Positions 10,411 through 22,473 of a DNA stretch of 64,000 nt are shown here, piece after piece. The DNA comes from Lineus longissimus (taxonomy: Eukaryota > Nemertea > Pilidiophora > Heteronemertea > Lineidae): contig NC_088308.1 in the NCBI RefSeq assembly GCF_910592395.1, positions 10,617,001 through 10,681,000 on the forward strand. Direction: 5' to 3'. How positions within the stretch are numbered: position 1 is the stretch's first letter; every line of letters begins with the position of its first letter. Under the pieces are notes generated by a model. The model worked only from the letters and a program-made list of their open reading frames with translations, was not told where the DNA came from and did no database searches. Both the position numbers and the translations under genes were made by a program.

Positions 10411-11813
10411 AAAAAAAACCCTCCCAAATGAGACCTTGGGGGACATAATTTACATGTTGATGGGAATTTTATGCTCTTGCAGGGATTTTTCCTGCGGGTT
10501 CCCTTTTTCGCTTGGAGGATGCTTTCGGACCTCGAGGATACTTTTTGTATTATAGGGAAGTATTTGACTGTTTAGGAAAATTTCTGTAGTGCCTTAAAGA
10601 TTTTTTTTCTTACCGGAATTTTTCAATGTTGAGAGGAATTCTTCGTACCTCTGAGAGGTTCATTTTCTTGATGAATTTTCTGTATCTTGAGGTGTTTTTT
10701 TTAGATCTTGAGGGTGTTTGCTAATGTATTGCGAACATTTTTTGTTTTGTTTTGGGGGTATTTCTATGAAGTTTTGGTTGAAGTTTGATAAGTGTTGGTA
10801 GGAATTCTGAAAATCTTGAGATATTTTCTTGTGTTGAGTTTATTCCGCTTTGGCATTCCATAGAAATTGCCCGATTATAAAGTAACCTAACCGAAAAGTG
10901 ACACAAAACCGACCTATAAAGTGAACCTAAATCAACCAATCACGAGTCACGAAAGGAGGAGACTTAGGGCTGATGTTCACATCCGATCAGTCGGCATGCC
11001 GGGAGATGAAGTGATAGATGGCGTTATGTAATTTGTTGGCACTGACACGGACGGAAAGGTAATTTAGACTGGATCCAATTCTGAGACGTTCTGTACCGGG
11101 ACTAATATGTATAATATTGTATTTTCTACTGTAAAGAAACCAGCTACATGTGTATCAACAATAGAAAAGGTTTTAGGATACACGTTTCTGAAGAAGGTAA
11201 AACCGGGCCAAAAGCAGCCTTTGGGTCGGGGCTCGCGATATATGATCATTAATTAATTATTATTGTGTGTGTGGTCTTCCAGCATCCTAATCAAATGCTT
11301 AGATAAAAAAAAATCTGCATTGAAATGAAATTATTATGAAAATATCAGTATCTGAAAATATATTTTCAAAATTATCATGAGAGCCATTTATGAGACATTG
11401 TTTTTCCTCTTTAAATACCTTTCTTCTTACTGATAAGCTCTAATAATTTTGGCGAAACAGAAATTGTTTTTAATAGGTCCTTTTTGCCCATATGAAAGAA
11501 TATCAAAGGTCTACGCCGTTCAATAAACATTCGAAAATTTCCAATTGCGTAAGTACGTACTAAATACCAATTTCATATTGCCGTGGTGTAGACAGACATA
11601 CAAATACCACGGAACAAGTTTCATGTAATTCGTGTGCATAATAACCGCATGTATGCACATGTAACTGCATGTCTACTTTCCTGGACCGCCAATAATTACG
11701 AACGGCGTACCCATTTAAAGATTCAACTTATGTATTCGATTTTATTTCCTGACACAAGATAAGACGCTTCACTTTTGGAAATAAAGAAATCACCCAAAGC
11801 CACCTTTACATTG
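10411..11813. other. AT-rich stretch without recognised genes
   Basis: No coding exon or mobile-element domain recognised. It contains long T-rich and A-rich runs. Confidence 0.4.
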
Positions 11814-11815
11814 TA

Positions 11816-11902
11816 CAGGGTGGCCCAGAATTATTTTCCCTCATACAATGGATACACAGTAGAATTCTATTGTGCAGGGAAAAACAATTCTGGACCACCC
11901 TG
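11816..11902. mobile_element. 87-bp minimal TIR element with TA flanks
   Basis: Begins CAGGGTGGCCCAGAATTATT and ends with the near reverse complement, AATTCTGGACCACCCTG. TA dinucleotides lie immediately outside at 11814-11815 and 11903-11904. The CAGGGTG start and TA duplication fit a Tc1/mariner-type miniature element; almost the whole length is inverted repeat. Confidence 0.75.
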
Positions 11903-12214
11903 TAGTGAGGGTGCAACGCGAGTGGATGACACTCCAACACTATTAGTTCAGTAGCAAAGCTTGTCATCGTCCAGAATGGTCACCACCGGCGGCGCCGTTT
12001 GGTTATGCAGCACCCGGTATTTTAAAATACATTGGGGAAAATGTACCGCTGTTGACAGTGTATGATGGACTGTGCCGGCAGTGGTTATGGTTTAAGGAAA
12101 CACAAGTACGTAACCAGTCAAAATCACATTTCTCGATGTTTAATTTGAGGTGTTTTTTTTTCAGTAGATATTGATATACATCACTTTCGGTATTAGTTGC
12201 CTCCACTAAGGTGG

Positions 12215-12890
12215 ATCCGTCATTTTGCTGAAAACCCAGGCGAGGCGCCTCGGTTTTGCCCTACATTTTAGCTCTACCCTTGCGGTGTCTGGGTTTAAGG
12301 AATTGATACCGTACTGGACGTAATTGGTTGTCTCACCAAAAGCGCGAGGGCGGAGCTAAAATGTAGGCCATAACCGCGGTGGAGCAGAGGTTTGGGCCAA
12401 CGTTTTAGCTCATCGGAGCGGTTTCGGTGAGACAATCAATACCGAGTGACGTATCATAAAACATCTCAAATCAAATCAAAGGAAACGAAATAAACGAATA
12501 ATGTGGTTTGAAATGTTTTTTAACTGCCTCCATATTTTGCACCAACATAAGTGGTTATGGTTACTGATCCAGGTGTTTTAGAATATACAACCAATACCAC
12601 GTCCTTACACCATGTAGTGGTAGGCCTAACGTATAGCTAGCTGCATGTTTGGTTGCTAGGAGACCCAGTGATATAGCTAACTGTCATGGCATGGCGCCCC
12701 CATTTTGCCCTACATTTACTACTCTGGCAGTATATTGGTAGACAACTAATACCTCCAGTTTGGTATCATTTTTTTAAACTATGGAGTGGTCGGCCTAACG
12801 TATTATATAGCTATATTGTATAGCTAGCTACATGTTTGGTTGCTAAGAGACCCCGCTACAGTTACATAGCTAACTGTCATCGATGGTAGC
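12215..12890. repeat. inverted and duplicated repeat cluster upstream of the Ly6-like gene
   Basis: CCTACATTTTAGCTCTACCC near 12260 is mirrored by GGAGCTAAAATGTAGG near 12353. Related pieces recur at about 12687-12760 and at 14930-15005. In addition, the segment around 12613-12690 (GGCCTAACGTAT and onward to AACTGTCATGG) is repeated diverged at about 12792-12885. Confidence 0.6.
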
Positions 12891-13200
12891 AATGTCATCA
12901 CTGGCACCATTATCAGTATCGCAGCCGTTAACTTTTGGAAACGTTACTCGAGGTGACATGATCGCCATTCGCCTGGATTCTGATTCCAAAAGACTGGCTC
13001 CTTCCCGTGATCACCGGTGAGATCGATCACGATCGCTTGCCTGCTTTGCTCGCGGATTGCAAGCCCCTCGTCACTACTTGGATAATGAGTTGCACTCGCT
13101 ACAATCCTACAATACCCGGATGGGAGACCTTTCGTGGCAACGGGCAACCTCTAGTGCGAGCTAAATACGACTAAGGATCACGCTAGTGAATGCAGCCAGA

Positions 13201-13270
13201 ATGCAACTGGAAGGGTCGGTGGCAGCCCTCCTTTTAGGGATATGTACACTGCTGATGGTCATAAGGCAAG
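13201..13270 (+). CDS. Ly6/Quiver-like protein, exon 1 (signal peptide)
   Basis: Codes residues 1-23 plus one base of residue 24: M-Q-L-E-G-S-V followed by a hydrophobic run A-A-L-L-L-G-I-C-T-L-L-M-V-I, then R-Q. This is a typical short eukaryotic signal peptide. The donor is CAAG|GTAGGT at 13270/13271, phase 1, matching the phase 1 acceptor of the next exon at 34062. The 20.8-kb intron between them makes the link an inference. The support is that this is the only signal-peptide exon with matching phase that I noticed upstream, and that it supplies exactly the part the other two exons lack. Confidence 0.6.
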
Positions 13271-15729
13271 GTAGGTGAATGCTTTTATTATTTATCTCTT
13301 TATTGATTGACAGCAGTCACTTCATAAATCTTGGTTGTCATTCCATCATACTGCACTCTACCGCGTACGATTGACTAATATTGTATATATTTAGAATATG
13401 ATTATATTACGCACAAATAGTTCCATCCGGCTAATGCTTCAGTTATATTCAGTTGACACGGAAATGATCGTACACTAGATATCGGTAGACCTACTTGGGA
13501 TGATGAATATTGTTTGAAAATGTAGAAACATGATTTTCCACCCTTTACGGAATATTTGTGAGCGTGTGCTGCGTGATGGCATCATCCTTGTCAGTTTGGC
13601 GACCATATCAACGTTCCAGCAACATGGCGCTCTTCTTCCTTGTATTCAATTCTGTGAACTCTATCCTCTAGGGCACATGTTCTGCTTTGCCGTGGCATCA
13701 CACTTCCGAATCAAAGTTTCATGAGTTAATAAGCTAATGCCTTCATTGAGTTCCGTTGGTTTTGTATTCGTTTTTGTTTGCGAAACTAAGGTTCCGGACT
13801 CACTACCAGTGCTAACCTATGTTCTCCGGGTTCTATGTTCCATTGTTATATGTTTCTCCGACATAAAACAGGGTTCTTTGTCCCGGTTTCTACGTTCCCT
13901 CGGTTCTATATATGTTTCCCCCATCTGTGTTTCGGTCTGCAAAAACTGTTTTCAACAAACTTTTGATGCACTGACCATTCTGGAGCAAAACAAGAAAGCA
14001 ACTACCTTATTCCAACTTATCGGCCCTTATTCTGCCCCTATCTTAACTGAAACTTGATATGGACTGATAGATGAGCCTCTCTCTATAACGATTCTGGTAA
14101 GCATGTTGAGAAATGGCAAAGGAGTGAATGAAAGTATGGTATCCACTTATATGTATCATCAGGTGCAACCATTTCTCTTGCACGCACGAGCGATTTATCT
14201 CGAAGTGTTTGGATGATTGGCGTTGGAAGCTTATATGCACTCTAACTTCTAGGGCTGTTAACCTTCATATCGGATAAAGCAGAACTGCTCTCGAGGTAGC
14301 AGCACAAGGAAATCTCTTCGATATTTTCCTTTTATCAACGTCTGTACGTTTGCCTCAAAACAATTAAGCAGGAATTAACACCAGAGTGCGGTAAACATTT
14401 ACAACGTCCCTGATTTTGTGGTATTTGTAGAAAGAATGAGTACATCACCTTATAACCCCAGGAATCAGCATGGCTGCCTTCAAAACGAAGCTTGGTTGGC
14501 GCATAGTGCATTTTACACTCAAGTGTAAAGTGCGGTTCATTCAAAATTCATGTTTTTTAGAATTAAAGACAATACACCGTGTAACGGACGTGTGATGTAC
14601 ATGTAGGCCTAAATAACGCACTAGTTTCAACTCTGAGGTTGCGCTTGCTAACTGAGAGCTGCATTTCTTTTTTCTTGAGCCACTAGTAAATACGAATGAC
14701 ATGCCCCTTTAGAACGCAAAGAATAAACTTTGATATTTATAGGTCTTGGCAAAGGACTTTATCATACACTACTTGGATCGAAGATTGGAACCTGGATGCT
14801 GATTATAGTGCGCAGACAAGATGAACAATTCAACTCCCTATAGTATAGATTAGCCAACCATAACCGCTGCAAAATATGGAAGCAGTCAAAAAGCATTTAA
14901 CACCATACCATTCGTTATTCAGTTTGAGATACCGAGGTTTTGGCCAACATTCTAGCTCCACCTCCGCGGTTTTGGTGAGACAACCTATACCAGTTCCTTA
15001 AACAAAGCCCACTCTCGCACCTGGGCCTCAATTCCCATTGCTCCACTGTCTTATCAACAGGTTATCAGGGCACGTCTTGATAACATCGCCCCCCACGAAA
15101 CAGATTTGATGGGATCAATAGGTCTAAACCAACAAGAGCAAATAAACGTAAGCACGAGGCGCGCATCGGTACCAGTGTCTGCTGAGATTTGTGTTAATTT
15201 TCCTCTCTGTGTTGATATTATGAGCGTGATGAAGTTTGTGCATTGATCACAACCAATTTGATCAATACATTTAATTTGAGTAGAGCTAACGTGAATGAAC
15301 AGAAGATCAATCTACCCAAAGGGGTTATTCCAGTACCATGGCACCCAGCCATTATTTTGAACGTTTGCCGCTGCAGTAGTGTGAAAAAGCATCGGAACAC
15401 TTGAAAGGGGTACACCGTTCATATAATGACTCGTTGTCCTGGAAAAGAGAAATGCAGTTCAGTATAAACAATGCCGTAGTGTAGTTTATATTAGCACGAA
15501 TTAACTGAAACTTGTTATTTATGGTATTTATATATCTGTCTAGACAACGGCGTTGTTGAAATTCATATTCAGTACATATTTACATACATAATTTGGAACT
15601 TTCAAATTCAATTACAAGTTTTGTAGATATTTAACAAACGGCCTAGTGAAAAATTGGAACAAGGATTCAGAATTCAATTCAGAAAATATTTAGAATACAT
15701 GCATTTTATTGGCTGAGCCCGAAATGTTA
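13271..15729. other. first part of intron 1 of the Ly6-like gene
   Basis: No coding exon recognised. A T/C-rich imperfect repeat of GGTTCTATGTTCC-like words runs through about 13755-13930 and explains the open frame there. About 15043-15115 holds a fragment of the hairpin family that is complete at 43221-43351. Confidence 0.4.
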
Positions 15730-16080
15730 GTCTATATTTAAAGCTGATGGGTCAAATATGCTTTCCCTGATCGAAGGCCGAAGTATACGAACATTCCCGG
15801 TTCCAGTACTCGGGAATGTTCGTAATGTACATTAATGAATCTTCTTCTGAGTATACCCATTCCCTCCAGTGCACAGCCGAAAGCAAACCATTTCTCTGCA
15901 GGCAGCGTGTGGTGCACCTTAGAGATTCTATAAAATGTCCGGACGGTGTTACAGAGCACGACTCGACTCTGCCACTGGCCTATTGACCAAGGGTCTCATA
16001 TAAAACATGGATGCGCAAAGTACACTAAATTATTTGTATTCTTTGAAAACCATCAACGCCAGCATATCATTCTAGTTTTT
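15730..16080 (+). repeat. dispersed ~350-bp repeat, copy 1
   Basis: Begins TTTAAAGCTGATGGGTCAAA and shares ordered blocks with 43776-44110 (GGCCGAAG, CGGGAATGTT, CCAGTGCACA, CATGTGGT-like, TAAAACATGG, TGCGCAAAG). A terminal fragment is also present inverted at about 57785-57845. No coding content. Confidence 0.65.
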
Positions 16081-16680
16081 TTAACCGTAGTTCCTGAAAT
16101 CATTGATTTCTCGGTCCTTACAGTATGTCAGCGTTGATTTAGCAGTTGTTTTGGCAAAGACATGTTTTTTTGGAGTTTCTGAAACCTAGAGCGCTACTCA
16201 ATAGGCGACTAACAAGAAACTACGCATTTATACTGTTGTTGCCGACGTATGTTTACACTGAACTAGAGATGTGCGTCGGCCCCGTGTTGAAATGCCGTCC
16301 AGTGCCAGTTGGTGCGTTTTTCGCTGATTTGTGCAAAATTCAACATATCTCAAAAGTTCAATGGTTGACCCTCGATTTTTTTTTGATTTTTGTGTAGCGT
16401 AAGCAACTGTCTTTCATGGGAGAATGGTCTCTGTAAGAATTATTCAGGAAGAAATGTATAATATTTGGGGGTTTTCGTGATTGTCCGGCCCAATCGGCAA
16501 TATTGCCATTTGGGGTGGTGAACATAGCTAGGAGCAAATGCGACGCTTATGATTTATTTAAAAAAATAAAATGCCCGATTTAACATCCTGCAGAATCAGG
16601 GGAATCGGGCGTTTCCAGTGATATACGACACAAATGGGTTGTCCTCATGCATTCACTTTGGAAACGCATTTTAAAATAGA
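16080..16680 (+). repeat. dispersed ~600-bp repeat, copy B
   Basis: Plus-strand partner of copy A at 9885-10410. It starts AACCGTAGTTCCTGAAATCA and ends near GGGTTGTCCTCATGC. The central 150 bases are the best conserved and keep one reading frame in both copies. Confidence 0.75.
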
Positions 16681-16753
16681 TGTTACGCCCTGTTAATGGG
16701 GCACGTCATCATCGCGTACATTTGGGAAAAACTCCCTAACGAGACCTAAGAGA

Positions 16754-17512
16754 GTGTCCCAAAAAACTTTAGTCCATTCTTAAAAATGCTTTGTCCGCAT
16801 CGTTTGCAGACTTTGTAGCGCGAACTACATGTACCAGCCGGATTTATTTTTTCACGCTTGTTTTTTATTCGTCCTTGCCAAGACGAATAAAAAAGCATGC
16901 TTCGCGTTCAAAAGGATTTCATTTCATTTTGATACAGATTAGTCGTTGATATGAATACAGTCATATATCAACAAGATGGGGCACCGCTCAATTATGCTGA
17001 TGTAACACGCTGGAATTTCTCGAACGGTAGGCTTACTTTCCTGGAAACATATTATATTTCTACTAGTATATCCCGCCAGACTGGCAATCCTTGGCTCCTT
17101 TCGCCCTCCAGACTTGAATCCCCAGACTACTTCCTTTTGGGATATATACCTATCGGATCGAGTGTACATGTACAATGACAACCAACATACATGAACATTA
17201 GAAAAAACTCAAGCAAAACATACGGAGATAAATTAGGCTAATTCTAGCGGATGTGATCAACAGAGCATACAATACAAGTATATGTGTACATATAATTGCC
17301 CGTTTCAGTGTGCGTGTGGCAGCTCTTATCCAGCAGACAGGGACATTGATTGAACACATCATAAGTTGCTTGGATAATTTCTGAACTTGTTTGTGATTCT
17401 TAAAACAATTCGTACTGTTAAAATCTATCATTGGACTAAATATCAGAGAAAAGTCTTGCGGAGTAAAAATTGAGATTCTCAATCAAATTTGTCACCTGAT
17501 GGGAAACCCTGT
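16754..17512 (+). pseudogene. degenerate mariner-type transposase element
   Basis: From 16960 the translation gives Y-Q-Q-D-G-A-P-L-N-Y-A, the mariner/Tc1 motif around the second catalytic Asp. It continues through P-D-x-N-P-type residues (near 17110) and a shifted-frame C-terminus, R-V-A-A-L-I-Q-Q-T-G-T-L-I-E-H-I, near 17315-17362. Stops and frameshifts interrupt it. Possible terminal repeats are GTGTCCCAAAAAACTTTAG on the left and the complement of CAGGGTTTCCCATCAGG on the right. The N-terminal half is missing. Inactive. Confidence 0.7.
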
Positions 17513-18377
17513 ATATTCTGGTTTGTTGATTTTGAAGCCGTGACAATATGTTTATCTGGATTTGAGATTTCAGTATACCAATCTCACTGAAATTTCACAT
17601 TCGGATGAATAAGTTACAGCATCAAAGCAGCAAAGCAAAAATATAAGTCCGATAAAAAACCAAACAAAATAAAGTGATATGATGGCATCGCTTATTTCTA
17701 AAGACACAAATATTTTGGCGTACGTGTACCTTTCTTTTCACTCCACCCGTGTTTTACTTGATAGCATTGGTAATACGATCATGAGGCCAGTGGCTTAGTC
17801 GTGTCAAGACGTTATTGTCAGGCCTTTTCATAGAATGCATCTCTCTTGAAGCATTTAAAGTGTACCAAACGCGGTTCCTCTCCAATCTCCTATTTATGAA
17901 GGTATATTTGACAGCGGTTCAGCTTTAAACTCCAACATCTCCAAATGGAACAATATATCTCGCTCACGAAATATCTGCTTTGTTAGTTAGCTTGATATGA
18001 TGTAAAGCTAAGTTTGTTACACCGCTAGATACAATATAAATGCAATATAAATACATGATAGATATAACAGGCCTAAAAGCCATCCAAGAAACCTGAAATA
18101 TCATGAAAAATATCAGATAATTACTTTTCGATTATCCTGATAATCTATTTACTGGAAACTGATTGTGATAATCACAATATAGGTTGCAGGAAACTGGCCA
18201 AAACTTCTTTTTTTTTCGCCAAAAATCTTGTAATCAATTATAGGTTACAGTGATTGCTTGATTTGGAAGGAACAATATAAAATCTTACCTATTTTGCTTC
18301 TCTCGTGATACATGTTAAAAGTGATAATTTTACGATATCTTGGTGTCAACTTCCAAAATTCTTCCATGACTTTTTTT
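17513..18377. other. intron DNA without recognised features
   Basis: No coding, RNA or clear repeat structure recognised. Confidence 0.35.
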
Positions 18378-18575
18378 AATGCAGAACACAATACCAAAAT
18401 ATCGGCAGCAGACGATGCATCTGAGTATTACAGAAAAACTGGCTAAGGCCAAGTGTTCTGAATACTTTCACTAAATAATGCAGAACACAATACCAAAATA
18501 TCGGCAGCAGACGATGCATCTGAGTATTACAGAAAAACTGGCTAAGGCCAAGTGTTCTGAATACTTTCACTAAAT
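18378..18575. repeat. exact 99-bp tandem duplication
   Basis: AATGCAGAACACAATACC and the following bases are repeated with a period of 99 bp and no differences that I can see. The period is a multiple of three, so an open frame on the minus strand shows a repeated 33-residue peptide. I see no other evidence that it is coding. Confidence 0.9.
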
Positions 18576-20263
18576 AAATGACATCCGTTTTTTGTTTCTG
18601 ACCAACGCGTGACGTCATCAGTACATACATTGCTCTAGAGATGGACATGGGCGAACTGATCGTAAAACAGTTCGAGAACAATAGTTATTCGAAACAAATA
18701 CCCAGCATCAATAGAATACGTAGCTTTGAAGTCTCTAAACAAATACCTACCTGTATCCAACCAGGTAACCATAGGAATGACTAGGTTGCTTGACAATGCT
18801 CAAATGTGTCACTGTTATTACTCAAAGGACGTTGTTTTTGTGACCTTTAGGCAACTGTTTTTTTATTGTTATTTGGCGCATTCCGAAGAATCCCTGCTCT
18901 GATAGTATCATTCTTTGATATCTAAATGCATTCTGTTGCTATCCATCCGAAGTATGAGTTAATGTTTCATCTCAGTTTACACAATATACATTACTTAGTA
19001 TATAAGGTGGTCTACGCTGTGAATGAATGAAACTATGTAATAGCACTGCTTGCAATAGATTAATGCATGATGTACGTATATTATCAACTTATGAAGTAGA
19101 TATACCGACTTTTTTTTAAAACGCGATATGAGAAATCACGAAATCGCGATATTAATGATTGTTTTCTGTCCCAGGATTTTCTACCTCTCACTGGATCGAC
19201 ATGCATGACAATCATCATTTCCGATGCTGCCGTGAACTTCTCCATTAATGGAAGTTAGGTGTAAGACAATACAAAGACTATGGAACTACATGTGCTTTGA
19301 GGGAATTTAGCGATAATATCTGACAGCGGATAGTAGCAGCTAAACTCCATATCCCAATTTCACCTCCTGAAGCTGATGAGGGGGCACCCCACCTCTTCTG
19401 CCCTAAGAAGTTTTTACTTTGCAAACTATTTTGAAGAGGCCATTCATTGAGTATCAACTTCTTTCACTTGCGTTCTACCGCGAGGAGGTATGGCATGCAG
19501 TGCGATCTGGTTCAAGCAGTGTTTGGTATGACTCAGTGTGTTTTTTTAAGCTTTATCGTATGCACATTGTCCGAAATCCACTTAAAAAAGCAACACTCAC
19601 GGGGATTTCCAATGTTTTGTTAATCTACATTGTATATGTTCAGCTTTTTCTGATAACACTGGTATAAATGCCAAGTCATACCGAAGCAAATCATTACACA
19701 TCTCACCCTTAACTAAGAGAGTGGCTTCACGGCAAGTATGGAATCCCACTGAAATGTCAAGAGAAAACAATCGGCGAGAACAGAATTGGTTTGTGACAGT
19801 GCCATGAATGAAAAAAAGATTCCCGCATCGAAGTGTAAATCAAAATGAGGATAGATCCATATCATAGCCTTGGTCTCATGAATGATCGCCTTTCAGATTC
19901 CATATTTGCAATACATTATGTGGCGGATGGTACTCCCACCGAGGTTGGCATCTCGCGATTTCGAATTCCGCATCTCGCGGTTTATAATAAGCCAGATTTA
20001 CCATCACTAAAGCCTACTTTCACAGTATGATTATGATAAAACTATCGTCGGGTAGACGCGGTGTAATTCCAAGTAAAACTCCATGAACTACAGAAAGGAA
20101 ATGCAATCCTAGATGACATACTTAGTAATGCAGGTAACTATTACGTTTTTGATTTATTTAATGATTCTTGAATACAACATGCCTGAGGACTTTGACTTTA
20201 ACTTTGGTCGACGACAGAAGTTGGAACAAAATTTTTCATAGCGTATTAATAAGAACTCCTTCA
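18576..20263. other. intron DNA without recognised features
   Basis: No coding exon or mobile-element domain recognised in this interval. Confidence 0.35.
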
Positions 20264-20403
20264 CAGGGGCGTAGCTAGCTATGGGTGTTGGGGGAGGGGG
20301 CAAAATGACACGTTTTGAAATACATGTATTGCGGCCAAAATCACGGTCAAAAACATATTTTTGGTTACCTCTGCAGGGATGAATGCCCAACTAGCTACGC
20401 CCC
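20264..20403. mobile_element. possible small hAT-like TIR element
   Basis: CAGGGGCGTAGCTAG at 20264-20278 is mirrored by CTAGCTACGCCCC at 20391-20403. CAGGGGCGTAGC-type ends are common in hAT non-autonomous elements. No clear 8-bp target duplication is visible, so the assignment is tentative. Confidence 0.4.
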
Positions 20404-22473
20404 GCTAGCCTGGCCCATGCCTTCATGCTTCATGCGCATGTGTAAATGGATAGAAATATACTGTAAAAGTAACTTGGTAAATTCTTGTTGCTACTAATAC
20501 CATATTTTAGCCAACAGAAAAACAAGTTCTACACTAGCTTATTTTTGTAAACAAATTATCAAAAAGTATATTCCTGAGATGGGGTGGCTCTGTAGATTTA
20601 GAATCCACCACAGATTGAAGATTTAATCGAATTAATCCATTACACTCAGTCATCTATTTACCACTGCACTGCAGTTGACATTTTAGGATGAATACATATA
20701 TCTTCCCTTATCAACTTACGTACAACATGTATTTTACTAACAACACAATAGTTGTGCATCTTCGTTGGCATCAATTATCCGAGATTGCAACAACCAGCCG
20801 GACGTTAGTCATCCACCTTTGCATTTGGTACATTTACTAACATAACCAAAACGTATCATCACTGATGTAAAAAACTGCACTGGAATTATCTGTCCAAAAA
20901 ATCTGTATGTTACTTGTTAGAATACATATATATCGCAGGTCTTCTATACAGTCTTTCTTGAGTCAGAATATTTAACGGTTCACAAAATTCTTGATTAAAA
21001 AACCCAGCAAATTAACGTAATGTTTGGTGGCCGTAATTGTGACGTCATCGTTTGTGGCCGGCTTTTCCAAACTGGGGTTGGCATGATAAAGAATTATGTC
21101 CCTAATCGGCATAAATTCTTTTCACCTCGTAATTTTTTTTTACCGGTAATACTGAAGCTATGTTAACAAAATGTTGTTCTTATAATTAACTCAGTCAATG
21201 ATCATATCAACTGTCACTAATGATGTAAGAGAGAGTTCATGTCATCCGCCCGATATAAACTCAACAAGAGCGACTGCAAAACACTGTCTTGTCCATATTG
21301 TTAATGATAGGCATCTACTGCAATATTAGATTCACCTATTATTGTAAGAGGACGAATATACGAATATGAACACGCCTGCCCTTTGATGAGCGGCCGGGTG
21401 TCGACCTTTCTAAATATCGCTCGGTAATGACTTGGAATGTCAGCTCTTGAGCGCTGAGGTTACACGATTGTATATTGTAGCTTATGCAAAATGACTGGCG
21501 CAGCTGCCATGACTAGATTATTAGCCCAGAAAATGGTCCATGTGGAAAATGTGGAAAATGTGGAATGCCCTTTCTAAACATAATTTCCATTGCGTCGAAT
21601 ATATAGCGCTGCTCTTTCTTTTTATACCGGTTAAAGGTTACTCCCATAACTCATCCGAGTTCTCCTAATGCAATAATTTTTTTAACACTGTGACGCGGAC
21701 CCTTTCACTGGCAACTGCGACTGCAAGTCAAACTTAAGTCCGTGGAGCTCCAGCCGAAACTTTCAATTGCAGCTAGAATGGCAGCTAGCCTCTTGCCCGG
21801 CTGAAAGTTGTTGAATTTTTTGTAAGAGTAGCTCCTCCAAGCCCGAAATGTGTCTTTTGTCTTGTGCAGTAGGATTGCACCATCGACTGTCGCCTTTGTT
21901 TCAGACAGAGGCTATAAATCATTATTCCGTTTAATTTAAGGTTGGGGTCAGGGTTAGGCCGATCATGGCCAGAAGCAGGAATAAGATGGTTGTTTCTGGT
22001 CGGGGTTGGGGCACTCTCAGGGTCGGGGTTTCATCTCATCTTTTCTAATGCTCCTGAATAGCCAATGCATAAAATGTGTTAGTTGATTTTTGCAGACCGG
22101 AACACACAGGAAACATTGCCCCGGGTAACATAAAACTCCTCACCAAAATTCCCCGCCCGTATTGGATGTTGAAAAATCGACCTGGTGTGATAAGTATGAA
22201 AACATCCTGCAAACAGATGAATGAGGATTAAACCGGGGGGGGGGGGGATATTCCAAACTTAACTTGGCCGCGGGAACTGATGGGTAATACAATCGCTTCA
22301 ACCTAAACAAATATTCAAAAAACGCGCCGTGCTTACATTGCAAATTAATGTTCCTAAATATTCCATTGTTATGTTTCTTGTATTTCGATAAAATTTGTGT
22401 TGTCACATTGGGCGTTAAAAACCCTCTTCGCCTTGGATTGGTCTACAGTTACCGTCTACCCGAGGGGTCTAGA
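20404..22473. other. intron DNA with a poly-G run
   Basis: No gene recognised. It holds a G-homopolymer near 22236-22249 and a short GTGGAAAAT tandem near 21538-21563. Confidence 0.35.
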
